DNA from: Parasitella parasitica
Taxonomy: Eukaryota > Mucoromycota > Mucoromycetes > Mucorales > Mucoraceae
Assembly (NCBI GenBank): GCA_025201805.1
Contig: MU619350.1
Coordinates: 42,271-83,065 of the forward strand
DNA length: 40,795 bases
Direction: 5' to 3'
The notes beneath the pieces were generated by a model. It made no database searches. It saw only the letters and a list, made by a program, of their open reading frames with translations, and was not told where the DNA came from. The position numbers and the translations under genes were made by a program. Numbering within the stretch: position 1 is the stretch's first letter; each line of letters starts with the position of its first letter. Below, piece by piece: positions 24,179-36,806 of this stretch.

Positions 24179-26525
24179 ATGTTGTCTCGTTTAGCTCAGG
24201 CCAGTAGCCGTCAAGGTGCTGCTGTTCAAAGAAATGCATTGAGAGGACATTTTATCAATAGAGTCAACCGCACCACATCAATTTTGCGTAAAGACGTTCG
24301 TAAATACTCTACTGACAAGGAACCCCCCAAAAAGAAGGACGGCGAGCCATTCAATATCCCAAAAGGCTTTGAAAGCTTTTTCGGCAAACAATCTGGCAAA
24401 AAGGCAAAGCAATCTGCTGAAGAAGCAGCATCCAAACATTCCAAAAATTCAGCTGATCAAATCCCTAAACCTCCTCCCAAAGGCAACAGCAACAGTGGAA
24501 ACGGTGGCGGTGGCAATAAGCCCCCAGAGGTCAATGTCAATGTCAACATGGTACTAGGTACTGCAGTAGGCACCTGGCTTTTGTGGAAAATGACCTCTCC
24601 TGCCGATTCGTCCCGAGAAATTACCTGGCAGGGATTCCGTACACAACTATTGGACAAGGGACTCGTCGATAAGCTAGTTGTTGTCAATCGCAATCGAGTT
24701 CGAGTCTATTTGCGGTCAGAAGCCAACTCATTAGGTGTATCTCCAAACCAAACGTTTGTGTTTACTATTGGATCTCCCGACAGTTTTGAGCAAAAACTAG
24801 AAGATGCTCAAAATGAGCTGGGCATTCCTTCCAATGAAAGGATCCCTGTTGCTTACCGCGATGAAATCAGCGTATTCCAGACCCTCTTGCATTTTGCACC
24901 CACTGTATTACTTATTGGTGTGTTGGTCTATATGACTAAACGAGGTGCTGGTGGTGCGGGTGGCCAAAGCGGAATCTTTGGCATTGGTAAAAGCAAGGCC
25001 AAGATGTTTAACCAAGAGACCGACATTAGAGTCAAGTTCAAGGACGTTGCTGGTGCTGATGAAGCCAAGGAAGAGATTATGGAGTTTGTCAAGTTCTTGA
25101 AGAATCCTGCTGTCTACGAGCGTCTTGGTGCAACGATTCCCAAGGGTGCCATCCTGTCTGGCCCTCCCGGTACTGGTAAGACTTTGTTGGCCAAGGCCAC
25201 CGCTGGTGAAGCAGGCGTTCCCTTTTTGAGTGTCTCTGGCTCAGAATTTGTCGAAATGTTTGTTGGTGTGGGTCCTTCCCGTGTTCGTGATTTGTTTGCT
25301 ACAGCCAAGAAGAATGCTCCTTGCATCATCTTTGTAGACGAGATCGATGCTATTGGTAAGGCAAGAGGTAAGGGTGGACAAATGGGCGGCAATGATGAAA
25401 GAGAAAGCACCTTGAATCAATTGCTGGTTGAAATGGACGGCTTTGACTCTAGCCAACATGTTGTTGTCCTGGCTGGTACTAATCGCCCTGATGTCTTGGA
25501 TCCCGCCTTGATGCGTCCAGGCCGTTTTGATCGTCATATTGCTATTGATCGTCCTGACATCAGTGGTCGTGCTCAAATCTTCAAGGTTCATCTGAAGCCT
25601 ATCAAGACCCTTGTGGATATGGAACAACTCTCTCGCAAGCTGGCTGCCCTTACGCCTGGTTTCTCTGGCGCTGACATTCATAACGTTTGCAATGAAGCTG
25701 CTTTGATTGCTGCTCGTCACATGAAGGATGAAGTCGACGAAAAAGACTTTGAAGATGCCATTGAGCGTGTTATTGCCGGTCTGGAAAAAAAATCTCGTGT
25801 GCTGTCTCCTGAAGAAAAGAAGATTGTCGCATACCATGAAGCTGGTCATGCTATTGCTGGTTGGTATCTGAAATATGCTGATCCTCTCTTGAAGGTTTCG
25901 GTAATACCGCGCTCAAACTCTAGTTTGGGTTATGCTCAGTACCTGCCCAAGGACCAATACCTATATTCCAACAAGCAACTTTTTGACAGAGCCTGTATGA
26001 CATTAGGTGGTCGTGTATCTGAGGAAATCTTCTTTGATTCGATCACCACAGGTGCTCACGATGACTTGCAAAAGGTCACTAAGATCGCTTATGCCCAAGT
26101 TACTACGTATGGTATGAATGAGAAAGTTGGTCCCTTGTCATTCACTGATCCTCAGAATGAGCAACAATTCCAAAAACCATTCTCTGAACAGACCGGTACT
26201 TTGATTGATAATGAGGCTAGAAAGATTGTCGTTGATGCTTATGCGCATACTAAGAAGTTGTTGACTGAAAAGAAAGATGACATTGAAAAGGTTGCCAAGT
26301 TGCTGTTAGAAAAAGAAGTCTTGACTCGTGAAGATATGGAAAGTTTGTTGGGCAAGAGACCCTTTGAAGAATTTACCGTATACGATGAATATGTTAGAAA
26401 GAAGGTAACTTTTGGCATGAATACATTTATAATGACATGAGGCTAATCTAATACATCGGTAGACTTCCTCCCCACCACCTTTCCCTGAAGACAATCCTAG
26501 TGGAACTGTAGATGCTTCCAAATAA
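24179..26525 (+). CDS. AFG3: Mitochondrial m-AAA protease subunit (Afg3/Yta12, FtsH family)
   Basis: ATP-dependent zinc metalloprotease of the inner mitochondrial membrane, facing the matrix, for membrane-protein quality control and maturation. Exons 24179-26404 and 26463-26525, 762 residues. The N-terminus is a presequence rich in Arg and Ser, then a Lys/Gly-rich linker. Two membrane segments bracket an intermembrane-space domain: [13 protein letters not shown] (about 124) and [13 protein letters not shown] (about 240). AAA module: Walker A GPPGTGKT (about 328), Walker B IIFVDEID, and RPGRFDRHI second region of homology. The M41 protease has HEAGH at about residue 554 and the distal Asp in TTGAHDDLQ. 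Without the last splice the protein would end in an unrelated 11-residue tail; spliced, it ends in a Pro/Ser-rich tail. Afg3 versus Yta12 is not decided. Confidence 0.95.
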
Positions 26526-27116
26526 ACAATTCATCACTGTTTACTTTAATCTTTGCCTCCCCTCTCCTTTTTTTATTTGCAGCCGAGTGAAATTAGACAT
26601 GCAAAAATCTTTTATATAAATCGTTTAAATAATAAATTATGTATTATAAGTTTCTTAATAAGAGTAGATAAATGGCTGGACAGATTTGTATGTGAACAAG
26701 ATCATTGTAAATACCGTAGTAGGCTCAATCTCTTTGTTTTTCATCAAAACTGATATTTGGACCAGAAGAACAAAATAGGAAATGTGATTAGGCTTGAATC
26801 TTCTTGACACTTTACTTTATAGCGAATTCAAAGATACAGCGGCTCCACCCTTTGGTTTTCGACCAAAGTTTGTTTCTTAACAGAGTCTTTGAGTCAAGGT
26901 CTAGTCTTTTGAGCCAAGGTGAAAGGCATTGAGACAAGGTAAACTTAAGGGTGCTTGACACATTTTTCATTATGTTCCCTCTCATTTGTGTATTTGTATT
27001 TTGGAAAATGAATTTGACATGCTTAATAAAAAGAGAAGTGTGGCAAGCACAGCAAACAAGTTATTTTATATAGTCAATGGGGGAGGAGTTTTTAAATCTA
27101 TCATAAAGCATAAAAT
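26526..27116. other. Intergenic, contains a 20-bp tandem repeat
   Basis: AT-rich, no recognised gene. The only structure is a short tandem repeat at 26881-26940. Confidence 0.55.
26881..26940. repeat. Three-copy tandem repeat of 20 bp
   Basis: Three consecutive 20-mers end in GAGTCAAGGT, GAGCCAAGGT and GAGACAAGGT. The second half of each unit is nearly identical and the first half is diverged. Confidence 0.75.
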
Positions 27117-27455
27117 TTATAACGAAAGGATGAGAAACTCATCCCCATTGTATATGACTTCAGTTTGAGGCCCTATGCCACAGTTGAATTTGGTTGATAC
27201 GTTATTGCCACTCAACACACCAGCTCTTGGAATGATACCAAACGTGTATTCAGCATCTACAACAAGCTCCACAATCTGCTTGTACTTGCTAACAAACCGA
27301 TAAATATCCTCGAAATCCATGGAGAGACCAACGTAGTTGATTACAACCAATCTTACTGGCTTCATATTTGTTCTCAGTGTATGAATCAGATCCTGCAAAG
27401 TGCCTGATGTGTCAATCTCCCAACCGGAAGTCTCAAGCATACCACAGTAGATCAT
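27117..27455 (-). CDS. Hypothetical protein, 112 residues
   Basis: An ATG-started frame on the minus strand, single exon. It has regular hydrophobic spacing (PVRLVVINYVGL, KYKQIVELVVDAEY), as in folded alpha/beta or leucine-rich-repeat-type proteins, and low charge bias. I do not recognise a family. It could be the surviving 3' end of a larger gene such as an F-box/LRR-type protein, because the neighbouring DNA is decayed, or a genuine small gene. No intron or promoter signal stands out. Confidence 0.35.
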   Translation of the reverse strand: MIYCGMLETSGWEIDTSGTLQDLIHTLRTNMKPVRLVVINYVGLSMDFEDIYRFVSKYKQIVELVVDAEYTFGIIPRAGVLSGNNVSTKFNCGIGPQTEVIYNGDEFLILSL

Positions 27456-27879
27456 GCTCCATATTTATATCTCAACATGACAATAGATGCAATTCTCTAA
27501 ATCACACCATGTCTCACACTTTACACCTTAACCACCTATCAGTCTAATTAGATTCACAAGTTTCCATTCCCATTCTGATAAATCAATGTGGATAAACATT
27601 GATTAGGATAAATTTTAGTATAAATAAAGATCATGTCTCATGTCATTAAAAGCCTTCAGTTTTGTATCTGATTTTATTCAGAAAGAGTATTTATTACTTA
27701 ATTTTGTATAACATTTACACATTATTTCGCTGCGTCATTCACACTGGCACAACACTATTCACCTTTGTCTTTAGTATTATCATACATCACACATATAATG
27801 CTAGTACGACATTGACAGCATCTGTTGTACCATTAGGAGCAATCAACTCACTAAATGATACGTGTATTTTCTATTGAGC
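27456..27879. other. Intergenic, no gene seen
   Basis: Very AT-rich DNA between the small ORF and the second LINE remnant. The one open frame here is hydrophobic and has no supported start. Confidence 0.4.
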
Positions 27880-28740
27880 TAAGGTTGCAGCTTATTTTTG
27901 TCTCATAGGATCTGATGCAGCATGCTTCCTCAAAGCTTGGGCAGCTCCCAAATCAGACTTCTTAAAGTTGACGTTAATGAATGCCTGGTAAAATGGAGCG
28001 ATTACTGAGCAATCTTTTTTAGCACCATCCAATTCTTTTAGCTCAGATGCAGTAGACTGACCGAGAAGCGGGCGAAGCCAACGCAACTGCAAGGTGCTTT
28101 GCTGTAGCCAAGCCTAGACCGCCCAGTGACCGAGATATACACGCAGTATTGACACTGATCCGTGGAAAGAAGAAAACAGGCACTGAGACCATGCGCAGAA
28201 CATGCCAAAGTTTGCTTAGGATGAGGGAATTCAGAACGGTCGACCTGCCTCGCACAGACAATCCGCGCTGTTGATGGATGAGACAACCTTAAAGCATCTT
28301 TTCGAAGAGCTGTTCTAGAAATACGTTTCGTTGAGCAATGCAGGTAAAAAGGGGAAAGCCCAGATAACGAATAGGGGAAAGTGAGCGAGCATCATGCCAA
28401 CTAGTGAGTAGAGCGGGACGCCATGTGGATGTATATATCATAGAAGAGCCGGAGAGAGAAATAGCTTCGGTCTTATGATAGTTGACCAGAGCATTGGAAG
28501 CCGCAGAATAGACACGTAGATGAAGTTGTAACTGTTCGAGATCGGAAGGAGAGTTCAGCAAACAAACAACATTATCAGCATGAGCCAGCATTTTGACTGT
28601 ATTGGTTGTGTCGTTGGTAAGGATCAAGATCGAACTCGGCGAAAGTAAGGAAATCGTAGCTACAGCTTGCTTTGGCAGGTTAAGGATACGGTAGATTGAT
28701 GGATTGAGAATTTGGACCACAGGTGAAAACTGGTTCCAAA
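27880..28740 (-). pseudogene. Decayed LINE reverse transcriptase fragment
   Basis: On the minus strand the similarity runs from about 28720 down to 27890 through at least three frames. 28720-28289 holds the palm region: MLAHADNVVCLL is a mutated form of the catalytic YADD box (Tyr to His and last Asp to Asn), followed by SNALVNYHKTEAISLSG, typical of LINE reverse transcriptases in Mucorales. 28261-28043 has VRGRSTVLNSLILSKLWHV and PRSLGGLGLA. 28092-27892 has LQLRWLRPLLGQS. The frames change between blocks and DNA seems to be deleted within the second. Missing catalytic Asp and frameshifts mean it is dead. Same strand and general family as the piece at 340-700, but covering a different part of ORF2. 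Confidence 0.75.
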
Positions 28741-29678
28741 CGCCACATCAATCCTCCAGCTTCGTTTCTAAAGCCATCCAGTGGGCTTCCAAGCAAAGTC
28801 TAGACATCCAGATTTTTGGAGTGCCAATGATTTCAAGACAATGAGCCGCGATTAAGTCTCAGCATTTGCACTCGGTTGCCTTTGTATGGAGTAACTTTTC
28901 CCTTGTTACGACACAACCCCTACCACAACAATTGAACAATTTGCCCCATCTTTTTACAGAAAATAGATATTGGGCTCACTTTTCGATGGAGGCAATACTC
29001 TTTAAAGTTGAGTAAACAAATTAAAAAGTGGGGATAACTCAATATTAATCGAGCGCTGCATCTTTGACTTTGACCTTTTAATACTATTGGGTAAGTGACA
29101 TTACCATTTATAAATTGTTTATAAAAAGTAACCAAAATCATCTGTTTCTTCTTTCGGAATTTAGCTTGATATAACGTTAAAGTATATAATCAAAGGTACC
29201 GAAATCTAATGATATCGAGTTTCTAGGCAAAGCATCAAAATTTGGTTCATTGATGCATTGTTGCCCAATAAATTATCAGTTGTATATGCGTCACAGTAAA
29301 CTTCTGAACAGAAAAGGCGTTTGACAGCTTAAAATTCTATAAAAGTGTATTCCAAGAAATGACGTTTTCATTGTAGTACTGATGCATGACGCCAGGTATG
29401 TAGTACAACATGGATAGAGAAAAGGTAGTATGAGAAAGATCAATTGAAAACTATAAATGTACAAGGATCTGTCGTAAGAATTCAGTTGTTTGAACCCCAA
29501 CTTTGCTACATCATTCCATTCACGGGGAAAAAAGTCTTATCCTCATTTCATCATTTGACTTTTTCTGAAACGAGCCAGTGCACAAACATACATTATATAG
29601 CAGCCCCTCTCTCCCTTTTTCTCTTTTTCTTTCTCCCTTGTATATATATATTTTTTTTTCTTCCATAAATTTTTTACA
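28741..29678. other. Intergenic; NTE1 promoter at right end
   Basis: No credible ORF. The left part may contain further unrecognisable LINE sequence on the minus strand. A pyrimidine-rich tract with a TATATATATA run at about 29641-29650 lies just before the NTE1 ATG at 29679. Confidence 0.5.
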
Positions 29679-32600
29679 ATGGAGACAATTGCAAATTCCG
29701 TTCAAGTACCTCCACCGACAGATGTCTTGTACGAGGCAGTGATTAAACAGCCTCAGCAGCGCTCAATGATCACCAGAGTGATAGGGTTTGTCCCAATGTT
29801 ATTATTTAAGGCTGTTGGATTCGCAACAATATCTATTCCAGTATTTTTCTACCGAGTGTTGACATGGTCGTTTACATTGCATCTGAACTTTTCGTCTTTA
29901 CTCGTGATTTTGGCTGTGATTGCAACCGTCGCCTACTTGATTGTCAGATATCGGTTTTTGACAAAGTACTCTCGCTTGAAGCCCATCAACAAACCACCCA
30001 AAGTAGCATCTTCGTTTGATTTACACCCTGATACAGGTGACGAGGATTATGCCGATAAACCTGGAGGCTACAAGAATTATCCAGACGAATTTTTGTCTGC
30101 CTTTTTGTCATCCATTAAAATTTTCGGTTATTTGGAACAACCTGTGTTTCATGAATTGGCACGCCATCTTCAGACCAAAAAGCTGCTGGCTGGAGATACT
30201 CTATTTAGAAACCCGGAACAGGAGCGATCCTTTTATATTGTTGTCGACGGTCATGTGCAAATGTTTGTCAAGCCTGATAATGCCAGCGATGACGAGGATA
30301 GCAGCGATGATTCGGATTATGAAGAGGGAATTGCAGGCGACTACAAGCGATGGAAAGACGATGACGAGTTTATGGATTCAGATAATAGTGGCAGAAAACG
30401 AGATAAATTCAGGAAATACACTCTGATTAATGAGGTCAGTGCTGGTGGAACATTATCCAGTTTGTTCACCATCCTGTCGATTTTCAGGGAGAGTTTCAAC
30501 CGATCTGAGGCCAAGGAGAGACAACGGCAGAAGTCGACTGCTGCTGCTGCGATGGCTGCTACTAACGCCAAATCTCAATTGACCAGAGTTGCTCCAGTTT
30601 CTGCAGACATGAGCAGAGAAGCATCCACTGACGAATGGCGCCATGTTTTTCCAGGACTAGAAGAACCAACCATGCTGCATTCTCGGCCCGATTCTGAAAC
30701 AAGTGTCATCAACAGTGGAGGATTAAGGAGAAGAAGCAAGACGTCTCAGCTGCAACAGCCTACAATGAGCGACATGGAGGACAATTATTTCACTGGTGAA
30801 CACGATCCACACGAATTGACGACAGGAGCTTTGAGCACTATGGCTATGCCAATGCCGCTTCGTACGTTACCTGGTTCATCGCCAGCACAGCCTCGACAGA
30901 CCCGCCCTAGTTTATATTCAAATCACAGCATGCCACGTCGTTCATACAGATCTGTCCATCCGAATATCATTGCACGTGCAACTGTTGATACAACATTAGC
31001 CGTTATACCCGAAGAGGCTTTCCATAAACTGACACAAAAGTTCCCCAAGGCAGCTGCGCATATTGTGCAAGTGATTGTAACAAGGTTCCAGCGTGTTACG
31101 TTGATGACAAGTCATAGGTATCTTGGGCTAACAAAGGAGCTGCTGCGTCTGGAGAAGCTAGTCAACGAATCTGCCAGTCTCCATGAATTGCCGCCCAACT
31201 TCTTTGCTCCTGGCGGCATGGATCGTCTGAGACGCAAATTTAATGACGACGAAACTTCATCTGAAGACAGTGATGCTGGTTTGGGCCCATCCGAGATCAG
31301 CCGTAACGAGAACTCTGGTATTATTCAAGCCATTGGCATCATTGATATCCCAGGAACTCCTTCCTTACATATCAACAGCCCTGTTATTGGAGGCACTAGC
31401 AATCTCGGTGTATCTCCTGTTTCAACAAAAGGTGGGTCCCCTCGTTTGATCCATCAAAACCTGAATCGCAAAGGCGAATACAGTGTTGAAGATGATGAGC
31501 ACCTGAGGACTTCTGTAATGCATTGTATATCAGACGCATTGGGTATCAAGGCCATGCCCATTAGTCATGCTAACAACGACCAAAACTCTCGATCATCGCC
31601 TCGTGCTCCTCGTAGATTTCCTCAGTATCCCATGGATCTCTTTTCACAAACAGGCAGTATTGCTTTGGGTGGGTCTCCTTTACTGGATCCTCATGATGGC
31701 CCTTATTACGACGATGATACGGACGGTCGCTCTACCACTTCATCCGTCCATTCCGGCAACAATGGCTCTGATATCTTCAATCGCAACAAAAATGTGGATC
31801 CAATCTCTCCTGAGGATGTCCAGATTTTGTACTTTCCAAAAGATGCTGTCTTGGTTAGAGAAGGCGCTCACAACAATGGCTTATTCTTTGTTATCGATGG
31901 TCTGTTGGAAGCTTCGATGACCCCTGCTGCTGGCGAAGACGTCTTGGGAGACGTTGTTCAGGACAATACGGGAAAGAGTAAAAAGAACAAAAAGTTCCGT
32001 CAGTCAGTTCATCGACGAAAATCACGTATTATTGACCCTGATTTCACCTTGACGCCCACATCTTCTACATCCTCCGTCCCTCAAAATTCGCAGGCTGATC
32101 CCAGCAAGGTGTCGAGCACAAGTGCAAAACAAGACAAGGTGGTTGCTTCTGAAGCCCCTGCTGGTCGCAGTAACGATAATAACAAGAACAAAGACGATCA
32201 GGAAAAAGTCAAAAAGCCGTTGTTCATCATCAAGCCTGGTGGTCTGGCTGGTTATCTGGATGCTTTAACTGGTTTCCCTAGTTTCGTAGAAATCAAGGCT
32301 AAAACTGATACTTATGTGGGATATATTTCCAAGAAACGCCTTGACCGTATTACTGACAAGAACCCTTCCGTCATGCTCAAGCTTGCTAATCAACTAGTCG
32401 GTCATGTCAGCCCCCTGAGTAAGTGTCACAGGCCAATAGCCTCGCAAAATAGATCTATACAGCAGCTAACAAATCTCTATCCCTCTAGTTCTCCACATTG
32501 ACATTTCGTTGGAATGGATGCAAGTGAATGCTGGTCAGATAATTTGCAGAGAAGGTGAACCTAGCGATGCTATTTACATGGTACTTCATGGTCGTTTAAG

Positions 32601-34713
32601 AACCATTCATGAAAAGAAGGAAGGAGCAATTGAGATTCTGGGTGAATTTGGTCATGGAGATAGCGTTGGCGAACTGGAAGTACTGAGTAAGTAGCACTAT
32701 TGATTGTACTAATGAAAAAAAAACCCCCGCTAACATAACGTAGCTGGCGTGCCTACTTCGTCCACTCTGCATGCTATCCGTGATACTGAGCTTGCTCGCA
32801 TGCCCAAGACTCTTTTCAATGCGTTGGCTCTTCGTCATCCTGAAATCACCCTACAGATATCACGTATGGTTGCCTTTAGATCGCTTCAACTTGTCATGCA
32901 TCGAAATTCGTCTGGCTCTAGTGGTTCTCAATCTCCTAATATTCTCCATCTCAAGACCAGTGCGGATGCCTCTGCTGCTATTTCGTCCATCACGAGTAAC
33001 GGGCCCAACAGTTACCCTGAACTTTATGGTCGTAACAATGTGAATCTCAAGACTATTGGTATCATTCCCGTCAATTCCTCTGTTCCTATTTCTGAATTTG
33101 CAGAAAGCCTCAAAACTGAATTGCTTCACTCGGTGGGCGCCACATGTGCCCTTTTAAATAGTGCCTTTGTAACAACAATGATGGGCAAGTATGCCTTTTC
33201 TCGTCTGGGTAAGCTCAAAATGGCATCATGGCTGGCAGACCAAGAAGAGAAATATCGCATCGTATTGTATTTGGCTGACAGTGGTGTCACTTCTCAATGG
33301 ACTCGTACCTGTATCCGTCAATCTGATTGCATTCTGCTCGTTGGTTTAGGTGAAGGCGATCCATCTATAGGTGAATATGAGCGTTTCTTGATCAACATGA
33401 AGACAACAGCTCGTAAGGAGCTTGTATTACTGCATAGCGAACGCTCCTGCGCCTCTGGCACTACTCAAAATTGGCTGAAAAATCGTCTTTGGATCCAGGC
33501 ACACCATCACATTTACATGCCCATGAAACAACACGCAGCTCTTGCCGTGAACGAGAGATTTAGGCCGCCCTGGTTGGCTGAACAGGGCCTTAAGATGACT
33601 ACGGGATCTATCAATATGCTGGCCAATGTCAAGGATCAAATCAAAGAGTACTATTACGCTGTTCCCAACATTAGTCGTCTCTTGGATGACAAGAAGCCCA
33701 ACGTCAGTTCCATAAATGCAATGGGTTCGCCTGCGCGCAATGATTTTGCTCGTTTGGCTCGTCGTCTTTGCGGTAAATCGGTTGCGTTAGTTTTGGGCGG
33801 CGGAGGAGCTCGCGGAGTAGGCCATGTTGGTGTGATTCAAGCCATCGAGGAGGCAGGCATTCCTATTGATATCATCGGCGGCACTAGTATCGGAAGCTTT
33901 GTTGGTGGTCTCTACGCTCGTAATATGGATCTGGTATCTGTCATTGCAAGAAGCAAAATGTTTGCTGGCCGTGTTTCGAGCATCTGGAGACAGATCATGG
34001 ACTTGACATATCCTGTTACGGCTTGGTTCACAGGCCATGAGTTCAACCGCGCTATTTGGAAGTGTCTTGGGGACAGCCAAATTGAAGACTACTGGCTGCC
34101 ATTCTATGCGGTTACTACCAACATCACCTTTTCTCGCATGGAGGTGCATACCGCAGGATATGCCTGGCGTTATATTCGTGCATCCATGTCATTGTCTGGC
34201 TATATGCCACCTATTTGTGACAACGGCAACATGCTGGTTGATGGGGGCTATATGGATAACTTGCCTGTATCTGTTGCAAAAGACATGGGCGCCGACATCA
34301 TCATCGCTGTTGATGTTGCCTCCGAGGACGATACTAGCCCGGTTTACTATGGTGATTCCATTAGTGGTTGGTGGGCTTTGCTGCATGGATTCAACCCGTT
34401 CAGAACATACAATGTGCCTAGTATTGCAGACATCCAAAGTAGGCTAGCCTATGTTAGTAGTGTTGCTAAACTCGAGGAAGCCAAGGTGACAGACGGTACG
34501 TTGTACCTCAAGCTTCCTGTTCAACAATGGGGCACACTTGAGTTTGCAAAGTACAATGATATCTTTCAAACTGGGTACGACGTTGGCCGTGAAGTTGTCA
34601 GTAAATGGAGAAAAGCAGGATATGCCACTGGTAGAATATCCGACGATGACCATGATTCGCAGTTGGCAGGCAAAGAAGTAAAGGGAAAGAGAGGTAGACG
34701 AAACAGCATTTAA
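29679..34713 (+). CDS. NTE1: Lysophospholipase NTE1 (neuropathy target esterase homologue)
   Basis: ER-membrane patatin-type serine phospholipase that deacylates phosphatidylcholine to glycerophosphocholine. Exons 29679-32418, 32489-32686 and 32744-34713, all in phase, 1635 residues (yeast 1679). Membrane segments lie near residues 30-90. Three cyclic-nucleotide-binding-like domains follow: around 135-215 (DTLFRNPEQERSFYIVVDG), around 710-760 (LVREGAHNNGLFFVIDG) and around 920-965 (IICREGEPSDAIYMVLHG). The first is interrupted by acidic and Ala/Ser-rich low complexity, usual in fungal Nte1. The patatin domain has the oxyanion loop GGGGARGVGHVG (about 1330), nucleophile Ser in GGTSIGS (about 1359) and catalytic Asp in DGGYMDNLPV. 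All active-site residues are present. Confidence 0.96.
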
Positions 34714-35337
34714 AGACAATGGGATACATTTGTACGCTTTTTTTTTTCTTTACCCTATATTATAACCAATAAAATTAGTATAGTATATATCATGTTTTTA
34801 TTACAGATGAAGCTCTAGATTTGCCTTTAAAGGGAACTCTATTATAAGAGCTTTTTTTTTTGTAAGAATCACCACGTTAAACACTGGTTTTCCCTTTGTG
34901 CAAACAATGAATGTTTGTGAAGTTTCGAGTTGGAGAATTTGTCGTTAATGCATCAAATAAACTCACCATTCAAGCTCAGAATTACTTTGATCCATGATAT
35001 CAACTTCTTTCTGCAAAAACAAAAAGGGGGGTAGATTTCAATATTAAATGACCATGATATTTCCATACATAACATTTGAAAAAAAAAAAAAAAATTACAT
35101 GGTCATGTAATATATATGCCTGCCAATATACTACTACCTAGAACGGAAATGAAAAGAATGGATCACAAATCAAACAAACAGACGACATGAAAAACATTAG
35201 GAATTTTATATTACTTATTACAAATATTGTAATTTACCAAAGAACAAGAGAATTTTATTTATAAATATATGTATAATTAATTATTGTATAAAAGGAGAAA
35301 ATATTACCATCCATTTATTGTTGTTTACAAGCGTCTA
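34714..35337. other. Convergent intergenic region between NTE1 and the zinc-finger gene
   Basis: Both neighbours end here. It contains an AATAAA at 34768-34773 (NTE1 polyadenylation), several homopolymers, and no recognised ORF. Confidence 0.55.
34768..34773 (+). terminator. Polyadenylation signal of NTE1 (AATAAA)
   Basis: Hexamer 55 nt after the NTE1 stop codon. Confidence 0.5.
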
Positions 35338-35979
35338 TCACAGTAAGGTAATTTCTCCCTCTTCATCGTCGTCCATGTTATAGTCATCAGAATCAGAATC
35401 AGTTTCTTGATTTAGAGTGTGTTGCTTCTTCATACTAGTCAGAATTGAAGCTGCCTCTAGCAGCTGAACTTGTTGGTGTTTCGTCAATGAAAGCTTAGAA
35501 GACGCTTCCCAATATTCAGAATGCTCCCATTGATGTTTAATGAGACTTTTAAGGTGTTTGTATAGTTTGCCGCATTTATTACATCCATGAGTCTCAGATA
35601 ATGTGGGTCTCTTGCGTTTTGCTACTGGTGCTGCATCATCATTATCGCTGGTATCTTCATCTGATGATAATAGAGATCTTTTTAATGAAGAGGGTGAGAT
35701 GGAGCGAGTTGTGGATGCATCTACATGGCCGTCTTTGTGTAGCTTAAGGGTATATTGTTCTTGTTTAATTGCGTCTGGTTTGGAATGGTCTATTGTGTAA
35801 TTTTCTGAAATATCTGCTGCTTTATAATCTGTAATTGATACCAGAGATGGCAGTGGTGGAGGAGTGATTAATTCAGGCTCCCTCTCGTCTCCGCAGGAAG
35901 ACGTTGGAGGTGATGGTAAACTATTCTTTTCATGAGCCAAATGATTGTCAGTAAAAGTACAAGAAGTGGAGTGAGTCAT
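35338..35979 (-). CDS. Single C2H2 zinc-finger protein
   Basis: Single exon, 213 residues, ATG at 35979. Residues 133-153 hold one C2H2 finger: C-x2-C, then 12 residues, H-x3-H (CNKCGKLYKHLKSLIKHQWEH), running into EYWE. A basic KRKR at 121-124 could be a nuclear localisation signal. The N-terminal half is rich in Ser, Pro and Thr, and the C-terminus is strongly acidic (DDDEEGEI). This suits a fungal transcription regulator or chromatin-associated protein with one finger. I do not recognise a named orthologue. The 5' flank contains a GA microsatellite 43-69 nt upstream of the start. Confidence 0.8.
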   Translation of the reverse strand: MTHSTSCTFTDNHLAHEKNSLPSPPTSSCGDEREPELITPPPLPSLVSITDYKAADISENYTIDHSKPDAIKQEQYTLKLHKDGHVDASTTRSISPSSLKRSLLSSDEDTSDNDDAAPVAKRKRPTLSETHGCNKCGKLYKHLKSLIKHQWEHSEYWEASSKLSLTKHQQVQLLEAASILTSMKKQHTLNQETDSDSDDYNMDDDEEGEITLL

Positions 35980-36021
35980 TGTTAATTCTTTGATTTCGTA
36001 TATCTATATGTGAGAAAGGTG

Positions 36022-36048
<27 letters not shown>
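36022..36048. repeat. (GA)n microsatellite
   Basis: About 13 GA units on the plus strand, read as CT in the sense direction of the zinc-finger gene, close to its start. Confidence 0.9.
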
Positions 36049-36054
<6 letters not shown>

Positions 36055-36806
36055 GATTAAAAAGAGCATGGTCAGAGCGTTAAAAAGTGTAATTGTTTGG
36101 TGGCTTATTTTTAAGGGTCATGAGCCATAGATTTGTGTGATGATAAGGGGTTTATGTGTATAAGAGAATCAAGAGGCACTGATGAAATTTGGCCACAACT
36201 AAATAAGAAACAGCGAGGGAATTTTATAGGGAATATTTTTTTTTTTTTCCCAACAAAAGGCATTACGTTACACTAGAATCTATGCAAACATCAGGATATT
36301 TAGAGTTCATCATTTGCCGTATATTATTATCAGTTTTTAAATGTCCCATCAATTAGAATATAACATTACATGTCACTGGATTAAGATGATTCTTACATTA
36401 AAGCGCAGGTTTGTTATGTTTATGTGTATGGATCCCACAAAGCATTTAGCCTTAAGCCGAAAGCTCGGCTTCTACGATTTTAACCTGATCAATACAAGGC
36501 AATCTTAAATCATCTCATAGATACAGTATACATGCTAACACAAATAATATGTTCAATTTTGAAAAAATTATGTTCATCAGGAACGAATGATCAAATTCCT
36601 ACGCATAGGCAAAAACTGGCATCAAGAGCATGCTGCAGTACGAGACATTCAATAACAAATTCATTTCAAACGATCTAATGTAGATGGTTTTATTAACGGC
36701 AGCATGTCTTTTTTGATACAACTTTCAATTTTGACTGAAATTTTATTAGAACAAGCAGTTTTTTTTTAGCTAATACAATATAGATTTTCCATCTTTTTGC
36801 ACCATC

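Noticed and set aside
18008-26525. Dicer, COX6 and m-AAA protease as a functional cluster
   Set aside because: Same direction and short spacing, but no shared pathway; compact gene order explains it.
30300-30900. Acidic and Ala/Ser-rich inserts in NTE1 as something unusual
   Set aside because: Low-complexity interruptions of the first cyclic-nucleotide-binding domain are normal in fungal Nte1.
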